From contig NZ_CACVAN010000001.1 in NCBI RefSeq assembly GCF_902726655.1, positions 2,790,001 through 2,854,000 of the forward strand: a stretch of 64,000 bases of DNA. Reading direction: 5' to 3'. The notes below the pieces were generated by a model that did not search any database, was not told the origin of the DNA, and worked only from the letters and a program-made list of their open reading frames with translations. Position 1 is the first letter of the stretch. The number at the start of each line of letters is the position of its first letter. Shown here piece after piece: positions 9,141-18,440 of the stretch. The position numbers and the translations under genes are program-made. This stretch comes from Virgibacillus ihumii. Lineage in GTDB: Bacteria > Bacillota > Bacilli > Bacillales > Amphibacillaceae.

Positions 9141-9184
9141 TTCCGGGCCTTAACGGCAAGGACACGAACGCCAGTCGCCCGGAA
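9141..9184. repeat. Inverted repeat immediately before the tandem array
   Basis: A perfect 8-bp arm, TTCCGGGC (9141-9148), recurs inverted as GCCCGGAA (9177-9184). The right arm touches the first unit of the 20-bp array, so the two may be one element. Confidence 0.5.
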
Positions 9185-9540
9185 CGGAACATTCGCACGA
9201 GCGAAACATCAATCGCACGAGCGAAACATCAACCGAACGAGCGAAACATCGACCGCACGAGCAAAACATCAACCGCATGAGCAGAACATCGACCGTACGA
9301 GCAAAACATCGACCGCACGAGCGAAACATCAACGGCACAGTCAAAACATCAACCGTACGAGCAAAACATCAACCGTATGGGCGAAACATCGACCGCACGA
9401 GCAGAACATCAACCGCACGAACGAAACATCAACCGTACAGGCAGAACATCGACCGAACGAGCGAGACATCAACGGCACAGTCAAAACATCAACCGTACGA
9501 AGCAAAACATCAACCGCACAATCCAAACATCAATCGCGAT
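9185..9540. repeat. Tandem array of about 17-18 units, 20-bp period
   Basis: Units follow the consensus GCGAAACATCAACCGCACGA. ACATC occurs 17 times at exact 20-bp steps from 9206 to about 9490; the period then slips once to 21 near 9501. Positions flanking ACATC vary (A/G before ACC; C/T/A before CGA). The unit pair around 9331 (AACGGCACAGTCAAAACATC) recurs at 9471, exactly seven units later, suggesting a block duplication. Frames on both strands are open only because the repeat lacks stops. No other gene is visible between 9141 and 9612. Unit length without unique spacers excludes CRISPR. Confidence 0.9.
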
Positions 9541-9612
9541 TCTATTCATGTGCCACTTACTATCAAAACAAATTGAACATCCCGCAATCCTCGCTTCCTC
9601 TGTTGTTTCCTA

Positions 9613-9641
9613 TTGAAATCATTGGCCATTTGAGATATATT
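9613..9641 (+). promoter_or_regulatory. Sigma-A promoter of glmU-prs
   Basis: TTGAAA (9613-9618), a 17-bp spacer, and TATATT (9636-9641) lie 32 bp before the glmU start. Confidence 0.65.
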
Positions 9642-9672
9642 CATATTGGATAAAAGAATGGAGGATTATTTC

Positions 9673-11046
9673 ATGGCAAATCGATATGCAATCATTCTTG
9701 CAGCCGGACAAGGGACCCGAATGAAGTCAAAATTATATAAAGTACTTCATCCTGTGATGGGCCGTCCGATGGTACAGCATGTGATCGATCAGCTGAAGCA
9801 GGCACAACTGGATGAGATGGTAACAATTGTGGGTCATGGTGCTGAGAAAGTGGCTGAGCATATTGGTGATCAGAGCAGGCTTGTTGTCCAGGAGGAACAG
9901 CTTGGTACAGGTCATGCTGCGATGCAGGCAGAAGATGTGCTGGAGGATAAAGACGGTACAACGATTGTCGTATGCGGTGATACACCATTAATTACGAGTG
10001 ATACATTTCAGGCGCTTTTTGATCATCATGAACAGGAAAATGCAAAAGCGACAATTTTAACTGCAAAAGCTCCCACTCCTGCAGGCTATGGCAGGGTTAT
10101 TCGTAATGAAAAGAATGAAGTGGAGCGGATTGTTGAGCATAAAGATGCAAGTGAACAGGAACGTCAGATTGACGAAATAAACACGGGTACATATTGTTTT
10201 GATAACAAAACCTTATTTCAGGCATTAAAACAGGTTTCGAATGACAATGTACAGGGTGAGTATTATCTTCCGGACGTCATTGAAATTGCCAAAAAAGCAA
10301 ATCAAAAAGTCAGCGCATTCATGACAGCGGATTTTGAGGAAACATTGGGAGTCAATGATCGTGTCGCGTTAGCACAAGCGGAAAAATCGATGAAAAAACG
10401 GATTAATGAAAAACATATGCGGAACGGTGTTACCATAATTGATCCGGATCAAACCTACATTGGTCCTGATGTGAAAATGGAACAGGATGTAATTATCCAT
10501 CCCGGTTCCATTATTGACGGACAATCCGTTATCAAATCGGAGGCTGAAATTGGCCCACATAGTGAAATTCATAACTGTTCTGTTGGAGAAAACTCACTGG
10601 TGAAACAAAGTGTTGCCACTGACAGCACAATTGGAAATCGGGTAAAAATCGGTCCTTATGCACATATTCGTCCGGAGGCTGCTATTGGTAATGAAGCCAA
10701 GATTGGAAACTTTGTTGAAGTGAAGAAGGCAGACATTGGAGATGGAAGTAAGGTTTCCCATTTAAGTTATATCGGTGACGCAGATGTAGGAAATAATGTT
10801 AATATAGGTTGTGGAACAATTACCGTCAATTATGATGGTAAAAATAAAGCTTTAACAACCATTGAAGATGATGCTTTTATTGGATGCAATTCCAATTTAA
10901 TTGCTCCGGTAACGGTAGGAAAGGGCTCGTACGTTGCTGCCGGTTCCACCATAACGAAGCATGTGCCTGAGGATTCGTTGTCAGTTGCGCGTGCCAGACA
11001 GACGAATAAAGAAGGATACGCATCAAAGATCAAAGACAGAAAATAA
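9673..11046 (+). CDS. glmU: Bifunctional GlcN-1-P acetyltransferase / GlcNAc-1-P uridylyltransferase
   Basis: A 457-residue enzyme making UDP-GlcNAc for peptidoglycan and wall polymers (GcaD in B. subtilis). Seen: the nucleotidyltransferase motif [13 protein letters not shown] (residues 7-19), the acceptor-side VVCGDTPLI (about 98-106) and [10 protein letters not shown], then a left-handed beta-helix of hexapeptide repeats from about 250 on, with [20 protein letters not shown] and [21 protein letters not shown] segments, ending in [13 protein letters not shown]. The start is the ATG at 9673 behind GGAGG (9660-9664); a TTG nine codons earlier precedes the ribosome binding site and is rejected. 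Full length equals the family norm. It forms a two-gene operon with prs (23-bp gap). Confidence 0.97.
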   Translation: MANRYAIILAAGQGTRMKSKLYKVLHPVMGRPMVQHVIDQLKQAQLDEMVTIVGHGAEKVAEHIGDQSRLVVQEEQLGTGHAAMQAEDVLEDKDGTTIVVCGDTPLITSDTFQALFDHHEQENAKATILTAKAPTPAGYGRVIRNEKNEVERIVEHKDASEQERQIDEINTGTYCFDNKTLFQALKQVSNDNVQGEYYLPDVIEIAKKANQKVSAFMTADFEETLGVNDRVALAQAEKSMKKRINEKHMRNGVTIIDPDQTYIGPDVKMEQDVIIHPGSIIDGQSVIKSEAEIGPHSEIHNCSVGENSLVKQSVATDSTIGNRVKIGPYAHIRPEAAIGNEAKIGNFVEVKKADIGDGSKVSHLSYIGDADVGNNVNIGCGTITVNYDGKNKALTTIEDDAFIGCNSNLIAPVTVGKGSYVAAGSTITKHVPEDSLSVARARQTNKEGYASKIKDRK

Positions 11047-11069
11047 ATTCAAACGGAGGGTTATATGTC

Positions 11070-12023
11070 ATGGCGTCTGGATATAAAGATCCATATTTGA
11101 AAGTATTGTCATTGAATTCGAACCGGAAATTGGCAGAGGATATTGCCAATCATATTGGGACAACGTTGGGCGAGTGTACGGTGTCTGCATTCAGTGATGG
11201 GGAAATACAGATTAACATCGAAGAAAGTGTGCGCGGCTGTGATGTGTATGTTGTTCAGTCCACATGCTCTCCAGTGAACACCCACATTATGGAACTGTTG
11301 ATTATGATTGACGCACTGAAGCGTGCCTCGGCACGGTCCATTAATATTGTGATGCCATATTATGGGTATGCCCGACAGGATCGTAAAGCTCGTTCAAGAG
11401 AACCGATTACATCGAAGCTGATGGCGGATTTACTGGAGACTGCTGGTGCTAACCGTGTGATTACACTCGATTTGCATGCCCCGCAAATTCAAGGATTCTT
11501 TGACGTTCCGATTGATCACTTGCAAGGTGTGCCGATTTTATCAGATTATTTTGAGGCAAAAAACATTGAAGATCCGGTAATTGTATCACCGGATCACGGT
11601 GGTGTAACACGGGCACGTAAAATGGCTGATCGTCTGAAAGCACCGATTGGTATCATTGATAAACGCCGCCCGCGCCCAAATGTTGCTGAAGTAATGAACA
11701 TCGTTGGTAATATTGAAGGAAAAACGGCAATCCTGATTGATGACATTATTGATACTGCGGGTACAATTACTCTGGCCGCCAATGCACTCGTTGAAAATGG
11801 CGCCAAGGAAGTTTATGCCTGCTGTACACATCCTGTATTGTCCGGACCGGCAATCGACCGTATCAATGATTCGAAAATAAAAGAGCTGATTATTACGAAT
11901 TCCATTCCGCTTCCGGAAGAAAAGCAAAGTGAAAAGATTAAGACCCTGTCCGTGGCACCATTGATCGGCGAAGCAATTACCCGCGTTCATGAGCTGAAGT
12001 CTGTAAGTATTTTGTTTGATTAA
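11070..12023 (+). CDS. prs: Ribose-phosphate pyrophosphokinase (PRPP synthetase)
   Basis: A 317-residue class I PRPP synthetase that transfers pyrophosphate from ATP to ribose-5-phosphate, feeding purine, pyrimidine, His, Trp and NAD synthesis. Seen: [16 protein letters not shown] near residues 41-56, the catalytic flexible-loop motif [19 protein letters not shown] (about 95-113), the metal-binding [12 protein letters not shown] (about 133-144), [17 protein letters not shown], and the PRPP-binding loop [13 protein letters not shown] (about 221-233). The ATG at 11070 follows ACGGAGGG; an ATG five bases earlier is out of frame. It is cotranscribed with glmU. PRPP, its product, is the effector of PurR encoded just upstream. 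Confidence 0.97.
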   Translation: MASGYKDPYLKVLSLNSNRKLAEDIANHIGTTLGECTVSAFSDGEIQINIEESVRGCDVYVVQSTCSPVNTHIMELLIMIDALKRASARSINIVMPYYGYARQDRKARSREPITSKLMADLLETAGANRVITLDLHAPQIQGFFDVPIDHLQGVPILSDYFEAKNIEDPVIVSPDHGGVTRARKMADRLKAPIGIIDKRRPRPNVAEVMNIVGNIEGKTAILIDDIIDTAGTITLAANALVENGAKEVYACCTHPVLSGPAIDRINDSKIKELIITNSIPLPEEKQSEKIKTLSVAPLIGEAITRVHELKSVSILFD

Positions 12024-12138
12024 GGATATTTGTATTGTTTATAGTTCGTTGTTTTTTATATTAACTGCGAGTTTCACGTATACCAAAAGAGAAAACAAAA
12101 TGTAACGGGGTGCGAGGCAAGAAAATATTATATAAAAT

Positions 12139-12164
12139 GTTTAAACGCACTAAAATGCGGGTAG
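12139..12164 (+). promoter_or_regulatory. Predicted sigma-B promoter of ctc
   Basis: GTTTAA (12139-12144), a 14-bp spacer and GGGTAG (12159-12164) match the sigma-B pattern GTTTAA-N12-15-GGGTAT at 11 of 12 positions. ctc is a classic sigma-B gene in B. subtilis. Confidence 0.75.
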
Positions 12165-12237
12165 AAGATAGTGATATTTTATAAAAAGACTATTTTATGT
12201 TTTAATAGTAAAAGATGAAAGGTAATTGCCATGTAAG

Positions 12238-12258
12238 CTTGGGTTAAACCAAGTTTTT
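12238..12258 (+). repeat. Hairpin before ctc, possibly related to the leader element
   Basis: CTTGG (12238-12242) pairs with CCAAG, followed by TTTTTC, then the ctc ribosome binding site. The tail resembles the GCCAAGTTTTC of the rnmV/tilS leaders, but the upstream GCAACTAAGG block is missing, so membership is uncertain. Confidence 0.35.
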
Positions 12259-12279
12259 CAATAATGGAGGGTGATAAAG

Positions 12280-12924
12280 ATGGCAGTAAAATTAAATGCA
12301 GCACTTCGGGATGATCAAACGAAGTCTGCAACAAAACAGATTAGAGAAAGTGGACATGTTCCATCTGTAGTATACGGAAAGGAAAAAGAAACAAAGTCAA
12401 TTTCCGTTAACAGCCTGGAATTGGTTAAAACAGTTCGCGATGAAGGCCGAAATGCAATCATTTCCCTAGATGTCGAGAATGATAAACCGGTTGATGTTAT
12501 GCTGCATGATTATCAAATGGATCCATTAAAAGATGAATTAATTCATGCTGACTTTTATATCGTTGACATGTCTGAAGAAATGGATGTTGAAGTGCCGCTT
12601 AATGTGACCGGCGAGGCACCGGGTGCAAAAGAAGGCGGCGTTCTGCAGCAGCCAATGTATGAGTTGCAGGTACGTGCTAAACCGGCAGACATTCCGGAAG
12701 AGATTACCGTTGACGTATCAGAGCTTCAGATTGGTGATACCATTTCGATTTCAGATTTGCCTAAAGGAAGCAAGTATGAATTCCTTGAAGATGTTGATAC
12801 GACCATCGTAACTGTTGTTCCACCGGATACGCTGGACGCTGAAGATGAAGAAGAAACAGACGAGAACGCTGAACCGGAACTGGTTGATGCTGAAGACAAG
12901 TCAGATGACGAAGAAGAAAAATAA
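12280..12924 (+). CDS. ctc: General stress protein Ctc, ribosomal protein bL25 (CTC form)
   Basis: A 214-residue protein that binds 5S rRNA in the large subunit, with a C-terminal TL5-type domain. Seen: the L25 domain (about 1-92, KLNAALRDDQTKSATKQIRE and VPSVVYGKEKE), the C-terminal beta domain (about 95-185, VPLNVTGEAPGAKEGGVLQQ and GDTISISDLP), and a very acidic tail from about 188 to the end (Glu/Asp clusters). The ATG at 12280 follows ATGGAGGGTGA; a GTG three codons earlier lies in the ribosome binding site. A sigma-B-type promoter lies 116 bases upstream, consistent with stress induction. The acidic tail is usual for long bacillary Ctc proteins. Confidence 0.95.
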   Translation: MAVKLNAALRDDQTKSATKQIRESGHVPSVVYGKEKETKSISVNSLELVKTVRDEGRNAIISLDVENDKPVDVMLHDYQMDPLKDELIHADFYIVDMSEEMDVEVPLNVTGEAPGAKEGGVLQQPMYELQVRAKPADIPEEITVDVSELQIGDTISISDLPKGSKYEFLEDVDTTIVTVVPPDTLDAEDEEETDENAEPELVDAEDKSDDEEEK

Positions 12925-13057
12925 TAAGGTTTCAACAGCCCTCCTGCTATTAGGGGGGCATTACTTTATAACGTTGGATAATAATACATTGGCACGCTAT
13001 AAAACGAGATGAACGCGAGTTTTTCCAAAAAATGTAATACAAAAAGGAAGAAAAGGA

Positions 13058-13624
13058 ATGAAATGTATCGTTGGTTTGGGAAACCCTGGACGCAAGTTTA
13101 AGAAAACACGACATAATATCGGCTTTATGGTTATTGATGAGCTGGCGGAGCGTCATAATTGGAAACTAAAAACGGACAAGTTTAATGGAAAATCAGTAGT
13201 CGAACATATTCACGGTGACAAGGTTGCATTGCTGAAGCCCCAGACATACATGAACTTGTCGGGCCAGTCAATCAGGCCATTAATGGATTTTTATCAAATA
13301 GATCCAACCGAAATTCTTGTTATTTATGATGATATGGATCTTCCGACAGGGAAAATAAGGCTGCGTCAAAAGGGCGGTCATGGAGGACATAATGGGGTAC
13401 GCTCCACGATTGAACATGTTGGTTCCAAAGAATTTAAACGATTGCGAATAGGAATTGGACGCCCCGACTCACGAATGCCTATTATCGACTATGTGATCGG
13501 TAATTTTTCAAAAGAACAGCAGCAGGATGCATCCGACAGTATACAAACAGCAGCAGATGCTTGTGAAGCTTGGATGGAAAAGCCGTTCAATCAGGTGATG
13601 AACGAATTTAATATGCAGCAATGA
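13058..13624 (+). CDS. pth: Peptidyl-tRNA hydrolase
   Basis: A 188-residue hydrolase (SpoVC in B. subtilis) that recycles peptidyl-tRNA released prematurely from ribosomes. Seen: the active-site region [20 protein letters not shown] (residues 4-23, with catalytic His about 20), [13 protein letters not shown] (about 64-76), the catalytic Asp in [16 protein letters not shown] (about 88-103) and [11 protein letters not shown] (about 107-117). The ATG at 13058 follows AGGAAGAAAAGGA. The length is the family standard. A short GC-rich hairpin around 12939-12960 lies upstream but lacks a good T tract, so read-through from ctc is possible. Confidence 0.96.
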   Translation: MKCIVGLGNPGRKFKKTRHNIGFMVIDELAERHNWKLKTDKFNGKSVVEHIHGDKVALLKPQTYMNLSGQSIRPLMDFYQIDPTEILVIYDDMDLPTGKIRLRQKGGHGGHNGVRSTIEHVGSKEFKRLRIGIGRPDSRMPIIDYVIGNFSKEQQQDASDSIQTAADACEAWMEKPFNQVMNEFNMQQ

Positions 13625-13630
13625 CATACA

Positions 13631-13659
13631 GTATAAAAAGCATCTTTTCGGATAAACTT
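13631..13659 (+). promoter_or_regulatory. Predicted sigma-F promoter of fin
   Basis: GTATA (13631-13635), a 14-bp spacer, then GGATAAACT (13650-13658) fit the sigma-F pattern (GywTA and GGnnAnAnT), 39 bp before the fin start. B. subtilis fin is a sigma-F/sigma-G gene. Confidence 0.6.
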
Positions 13660-13697
13660 TATGATGAGACCCCGTGTTTATTCGAGGAGGTTTTGGT

Positions 13698-13928
13698 ATG
13701 GCTATTGTGTATACATGCAAACACTGCGGGAAAGTAATCGGAAAGTTGGATCAGCATGCAGTTGATTCGACGATGCTTGGGTTGGATCAGTTATCCAGCG
13801 AGGATAAACAGGAAATGATTCATTATCAGCGCAATGGTGACATTCATATACAGGCAATCTGTGAAAACTGTGAAGATACGCTTGACCGTAATCCGCAGTA
13901 TCATGAGCTTGATTTTTTTATACAATAA
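13698..13928 (+). CDS. fin: Anti-sigma-F factor Fin
   Basis: A 76-residue protein (YabK family) made in the forespore that binds and inhibits sigma-F, promoting the switch to sigma-G. Seen: a pair of CxxC zinc motifs, CKHCG near residue 7 and CENCED near residue 56, with the conserved DRNPQYHELDFFIQ at the C-terminus. The ATG at 13698 follows GAGGAGG at 8 bases; the upstream in-frame ATG eight codons earlier precedes that site. The length equals B. subtilis Fin. A sigma-F-type promoter is positioned correctly, so the protein would feed back on its own sigma factor. It lies between pth and mfd as in B. subtilis. Confidence 0.93.
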   Translation: MAIVYTCKHCGKVIGKLDQHAVDSTMLGLDQLSSEDKQEMIHYQRNGDIHIQAICENCEDTLDRNPQYHELDFFIQ

Positions 13929-14031
13929 AATATGCAAAGAAGCTTTGGTTAATCAGAGTTGTAACGATGCTTACGGGTGTTTATGCTGATCAATTGGCCA
14001 AGGCATTTTTGCACGTAAGCAGGTGGGGGAA

Positions 14032-17000
14032 ATGAAGGGTATACATGATTTTTTACAGTCAAAAGAAGATATCGAATCAATAATTGATGGCATTTCCGGC
14101 GGATTGAATGAACAAATGGTTGCCGGGCTATCCGGTTCTGCGAGAAGTTTACTGGTTTCTGTACTGAATGAATCGGTCAAAAAACCCATATTGCTCGTAA
14201 CACATCAGCTGGCACAGGCACAGCAGCTATATGATGATTTGGTGGAATTGGCAGGTGAGGAAGATGTTCATTTATATCCTGTTAATGAACTGATTGCATC
14301 CGAAATAGCGATTGCCAGTCCTGAGCTGAAAAGTCAGCGGATTGAAGCACTGACGGCATGGTCACAGAAGAAAAGAGGTATTCTGATAGCCCCTGTTGCT
14401 GCTTTGAAGCGGATTTTGCCGCCGACAAACTACTGGAGTAACTATCAATTGGATTTCAGATATGGTGAAGAAATTCATCTGGAAGACTATTTGGCGTCTT
14501 TAGTTGATATGGGCTATGAACGGACAGAAATGGTCTCTGCTCCTGGTGAATTCAGCAGGAGAGGCGGAATCATTGATATATATCCGGTAACGGAGACACA
14601 TCCGGTACGTATTGAGTTGTTTGGTGAAGAAATTGACTCTATACGTTTTTTTGACGTGGAGTCACAACGTTCCCTGGATAAGCAGACAGAAGTTACTGTT
14701 GGACCTGCTGATGAACTTCTTTTAACTGAAGAAGATTTGGTGTCAGCTGCCCAGCGGATTGAAGAAGCATTGGGCGCATCGCTTAAAAAGCTGAAAAGCA
14801 ATGAGGCGAAAGAGGCATTGGTTGACGTAATCGGGCAGGATATCGAACGGATGAAAAATCTTGAGCATTTTCAGGAGATGTACAAATATATCGGGTTTCT
14901 TTATGAACATCCTGCCAGTTTGCTAGACTATCTTCCAGAAGATGGGCTAGTTGTCATGGATGAAATGAGCAGAGTACACGAAACTGCCTTGAATTTGGAT
15001 ACGGAAGAAGCAGAGTGGTACAGCAACTTGCTGGAGACAAATAAAATGGTCCGGAACAGCTGGTTTTCGTTCAATTGGAATGAAGTACAAGAGAATATGC
15101 AGCAGCAGCGGTTGTATATGTCTGTCTTTCTTAGACATATACCGAATACACAGCCACAAAATATTGTGAATTTATCGGCAAGAGCAATGCAAGAGTTCCA
15201 TGGACAGATGAACTTGTTTAAAAATGAACTGAACCGCTGGGAAAAAGGTGACTTTTCCGTAATCATACTTGCACCAAATGAAAAGCGAGCAGAAAAAATT
15301 CATTCTATCTTTTTGGACTATGATATTGAGTCCGTTGTGATGAAGGATCCTGAATTTCCTGCTTCGATGCCGGTTATAACGGCTGGAAATCTCAGTTCAG
15401 GGATCGAATTTCCGATGCATAAACTGGTTATCATTACAGAGAATGAGCTTTTCAAAAGTAAAACGAAGCGGCCGCGGAAAAAGCAAAAACTATCGAACGC
15501 TGAACGGATAAAAAATTATCAGGAGCTGAAAGTCGGCGACTATGTCGTTCATGCCAGCCACGGAATTGGTAAGTACCTGGGGATTGAGACACTGGAAGTC
15601 AATGGTCTGCATAAAGATTACATGTTGATTAAATATTCCGGTGATGATAAATTATTTGTCCCGATTGATCAGATTGACCTTGTCCAAAAGTTTGTCGGGT
15701 CAGAAGGCAAAGAACCGAAGCTGTATAAATTGGGCGGCAGTGAATGGACAAAGGTTAAACGCAAGGTACAGTCATCTGTTGAGGATATTGCCGATGACCT
15801 GATTAAACTGTATGCCGAACGGGAAGCCCGAAAAGGATATGCGTTTTCGGAGGATACCGAAATGCAGCGGGAATTTGAAGCTGCCTTTCCATACCAGGAA
15901 ACAGAAGATCAATTGCGCTGTATTGAGGAAATCAAGCATGACATGGAGCGACAACGTCCGATGGATCGTCTGCTTTGCGGGGATGTTGGTTACGGGAAAA
16001 CAGAAGTAGCCATACGTGCGGCGTTTAAGGCCGTTGCAGATGGTAAACAGGTGGCAATTCTGGTTCCGACTACTATTTTGGGTCAGCAGCATTATGAGAC
16101 AATTCGCGAACGATTCCAGGATCATGCTGTTAATATTGGCCTGTTAAGTAGGTTCCGGACGAGAAAACAGCAGAAAGAAACAATTGAAGGTCTGAAAAAA
16201 GGTCTGGTTGATATCGTTATCGGGACACACCGGATTCTGTCCAAAGATGTGCAATATCGTGATTTGGGACTTTTGATTGTTGATGAGGAGCAGCGGTTTG
16301 GTGTAAAACACAAGGAAAAAATCAAGCAGCTGAAATCAAATGTTGATGTGCTTACACTTACCGCAACACCAATTCCGCGTACTCTCCATATGTCGATGCT
16401 TGGTGTTCGTGATTTGTCTGTCATTGAAACACCACCGGAAAACCGGTTTCCGATTCAAACATATGTAATGGATTACAATCCGATTTTTATGCGGGATGCG
16501 ATTGAACGTGAAATGGCAAGAGGCGGCCAGGTATTTTTCCTGCATAATAGAGTGGAGAACATTGATAAGGCTGCCCGTGATTTAGGAATGCTTGTCGATG
16601 CACGGATAGCCGTGGCACATGGTCAAATGAATGAAACGGAGCTTGAAAATGTCATTTTTGCCTTTCTGGAAGGTGAGTTCGATGTTCTGGTAAGTACGAC
16701 TATTATTGAAACAGGTGTTGATATTCCGAATGTAAATACGCTGATTGTCAATAATGCGGACCGGATGGGTCTAAGCCAGCTTTATCAGCTGCGTGGCCGT
16801 GTCGGGCGCTCTAACCGGGTTGCATACGCATATTTTACGTATCAGCGTGATAAGGTATTGACTGAAATTGCCGAGAAGCGCCTGGAAGCGATCAAGCAAT
16901 TTACCGAGCTTGGTTCTGGATTCAAGATTGCCATGCGTGATTTATCCATCCGCGGCGCCGGAAATTTATTGGGTGCACAACAGCATGGTTTTATTGATTC

Positions 17001-17553
17001 CGTTGGTTTCGATATGTATTCACAAATGCTTAAGGATGCGATCGAAGCCCGGAAACACGGCAAAGAACTTGATGATATCAAGCCGTTTGAGCCGGAGTTA
17101 ACTCTATCACTTGATGCATATCTGCCGGATACGTATATACAGGACGAGAAACAAAAGATTGATATGTATAAGCAGTTCCAGACCGTTGCCTCAGATGATG
17201 ATGTGGAAGATTTGCAGGATGAATTGATTGACCGGTTTGGAGACTATCCGAGTGAGGTCGGGAATTTATTTATCGTTTCTTCGTTAAAACGTCATGCAAA
17301 AGAACAGCGGGTGGAGAGCATTCATGAAAAAAACAAAAAATTGGAGCTGCTTGTCGATGAAGGCAGGAGTCAGCAAATAGACGGTTCAAAGTTGTTTGAG
17401 CTTGCCAACTCCTTTGGCAGAGGATTTCAGCTTGGCACAGAAGGGAATAAACTGAAGGTAGTTTTTAAATGGACGCCGAATACAAAGCGTCAGCGTTACA
17501 ATATTTTGGAAGAGTTTTTGGGTCAGATGGATCAAATAAACAGGGTTGAATAG
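14032..17553 (+). CDS. mfd: Transcription-repair coupling factor
   Basis: A 1173-residue SF2 translocase that removes RNA polymerase stalled at lesions and recruits UvrA. Seen in order: a UvrB-homology N-terminal region (about 1-300, with APGEFSRRGGIIDIYPVTE), the RNA-polymerase-interacting CarD-like domain (about 495-570, KVGDYVVHASHGIGKYLGIE), translocase domain 1 with Walker A GDVGYGKTEVAIRAA (about 649-663) and DEEQRFG box VDEEQRFGVKHKE (about 749-761), domain 2 with TTIIETGVDIPNVNT and QLRGRVGRSNRVAYAY, and a C-terminal TRCF domain. The start at 14032 follows AGGTGGGGGA; a GTG three codons before is inside that site. Length agrees with B. subtilis (1177). Confidence 0.97.
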   Translation: MKGIHDFLQSKEDIESIIDGISGGLNEQMVAGLSGSARSLLVSVLNESVKKPILLVTHQLAQAQQLYDDLVELAGEEDVHLYPVNELIASEIAIASPELKSQRIEALTAWSQKKRGILIAPVAALKRILPPTNYWSNYQLDFRYGEEIHLEDYLASLVDMGYERTEMVSAPGEFSRRGGIIDIYPVTETHPVRIELFGEEIDSIRFFDVESQRSLDKQTEVTVGPADELLLTEEDLVSAAQRIEEALGASLKKLKSNEAKEALVDVIGQDIERMKNLEHFQEMYKYIGFLYEHPASLLDYLPEDGLVVMDEMSRVHETALNLDTEEAEWYSNLLETNKMVRNSWFSFNWNEVQENMQQQRLYMSVFLRHIPNTQPQNIVNLSARAMQEFHGQMNLFKNELNRWEKGDFSVIILAPNEKRAEKIHSIFLDYDIESVVMKDPEFPASMPVITAGNLSSGIEFPMHKLVIITENELFKSKTKRPRKKQKLSNAERIKNYQELKVGDYVVHASHGIGKYLGIETLEVNGLHKDYMLIKYSGDDKLFVPIDQIDLVQKFVGSEGKEPKLYKLGGSEWTKVKRKVQSSVEDIADDLIKLYAEREARKGYAFSEDTEMQREFEAAFPYQETEDQLRCIEEIKHDMERQRPMDRLLCGDVGYGKTEVAIRAAFKAVADGKQVAILVPTTILGQQHYETIRERFQDHAVNIGLLSRFRTRKQQKETIEGLKKGLVDIVIGTHRILSKDVQYRDLGLLIVDEEQRFGVKHKEKIKQLKSNVDVLTLTATPIPRTLHMSMLGVRDLSVIETPPENRFPIQTYVMDYNPIFMRDAIEREMARGGQVFFLHNRVENIDKAARDLGMLVDARIAVAHGQMNETELENVIFAFLEGEFDVLVSTTIIETGVDIPNVNTLIVNNADRMGLSQLYQLRGRVGRSNRVAYAYFTYQRDKVLTEIAEKRLEAIKQFTELGSGFKIAMRDLSIRGAGNLLGAQQHGFIDSVGFDMYSQMLKDAIEARKHGKELDDIKPFEPELTLSLDAYLPDTYIQDEKQKIDMYKQFQTVASDDDVEDLQDELIDRFGDYPSEVGNLFIVSSLKRHAKEQRVESIHEKNKKLELLVDEGRSQQIDGSKLFELANSFGRGFQLGTEGNKLKVVFKWTPNTKRQRYNILEEFLGQMDQINRVE

Positions 17554-17572
17554 AAAAATATGCTGTAATGTG

Positions 17573-17602
17573 TGTATAGTTATTCCCGGATGAATCATAC
17601 TA
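17573..17602 (+). promoter_or_regulatory. Predicted sigma-G promoter of spoVT
   Basis: TGTATA (17573-17578), a 17-bp spacer, then CATACTA (17596-17602) is essentially consensus for forespore sigma-G. spoVT is sigma-G dependent in B. subtilis. Confidence 0.85.
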
Positions 17603-17687
17603 AAGACCACAACTGGTGATTTTTGCACACGCAGGAATAAAGTGCATTTCACCAGATAGTCATCAGAGAAAGTGAGGCAACTTACAA

Positions 17688-18224
17688 ATGAAGGCAACAG
17701 GAATTGTGCGTCGAATTGATGATTTGGGAAGGGTAGTAATTCCAAAAGAAATCAGACGAACCTTACGAATCCGCGAAGGTGATCCTTTGGAAATATTCGT
17801 TGACCGGGAAGGGGAAGTCATTTTAAAAAAATATTCGCCAATCAATGAACTCGGCAATTTCGCGAAGGAATATGCTGAGGCGTTGTTTGACTCCCTCCAG
17901 TTCCCGGTCCTTATTTGCGACAGGGATGAAATTATCGCTGTAGCAGGCGAATCAAAAAAAGATTACTTAAGTAAAAGTATTGGACAACAGCCTGAGAAAA
18001 CGATGCAGGACAGGCTCCCGGTCTTTGAAACAGACAAGGCAACCATGGAATTGATTCAAAGCAAGGAAGACGAACTTGATTCGTATTGTATTAGTCCAAT
18101 AATTGCAAATGGTGACGCAATAGGTTGTGTCATGATATTTTCAAAAGACGGGAAAAAGCTCAGTAATGTCGAGCAAAAAGCTGTTGAAACAGCATCAGGC
18201 TTTTTAGCCAAACAAATGGAATAG
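17688..18224 (+). CDS. spoVT: Stage V sporulation transcriptional regulator SpoVT
   Basis: A 178-residue forespore transcription factor that tunes the sigma-G regulon. Seen: an N-terminal AbrB-type swapped-hairpin DNA-binding domain (residues 1-52, MKATGIVRRIDDLGRVVIPK and REGDPLEIFVDREGEVILKK) and a C-terminal GAF-like domain (about 55-178, with FPVLICDRDEIIAVAGESKK). The length matches B. subtilis SpoVT exactly. The ATG at 17688 follows GTGAGGC. Its promoter is a near-perfect sigma-G site; a terminator follows the gene. Confidence 0.97.
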   Translation: MKATGIVRRIDDLGRVVIPKEIRRTLRIREGDPLEIFVDREGEVILKKYSPINELGNFAKEYAEALFDSLQFPVLICDRDEIIAVAGESKKDYLSKSIGQQPEKTMQDRLPVFETDKATMELIQSKEDELDSYCISPIIANGDAIGCVMIFSKDGKKLSNVEQKAVETASGFLAKQME

Positions 18225-18242
18225 AAAATATACTTATTGCGA

Positions 18243-18272
18243 AAGCCGGTTGATTAAAACCGGTTTTTTTGC
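18243..18272 (+). terminator. Intrinsic terminator after spoVT
   Basis: AAGCCGGTT pairs with AACCGGTTTT around a TGATTAA loop, followed by a T run. Confidence 0.85.
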
Positions 18273-18300
18273 GTTGTGAAAAAACGCAGTCAGACCGGGG

Positions 18301-18400
18301 CCGCCGATAAAAGTGCTGAACCCGCTGATAAAAGTCGGATGCTGCCGATAAAAATGCCGCGCCCACCGAAGAAAAGCCCGCCGTATGATAAAATGAATTA
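18301..18400. repeat. Short degenerate array with 20-21 bp period (GCCGATAAAAGT)
   Basis: GATAAAA starts at 18306, 18327, 18347 and 18387, with a degenerate unit (CCGAAGAAAAG) near 18367, giving steps of 21, 20, 20 and 20 bp. The inter-unit sequence is GC-rich. It lies between the spoVT terminator and yabM and is distinct in sequence from the larger 20-bp array at 9185-9540. Confidence 0.6.
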
Positions 18401-18440
18401 TGCTATAATGGACAAAAAGTTTACGGGAAAGGCGTTAGTC

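Noticed and set aside
9185..9540. CRISPR array
   Set aside because: The whole 20-bp unit repeats, with no unique spacers of constant length and no cas genes nearby.
9277..9576. Open frames on both strands in the 20-bp array, encoding apparently repetitive peptides
   Set aside because: The 20-bp unit lacks stops in several frames; no ribosome binding site or family similarity supports translation.
12939..12960. Terminator after ctc
   Set aside because: A 7-bp GC-rich stem is present, but the following sequence (ATTACTTT) is not a clear T tract; left unannotated.
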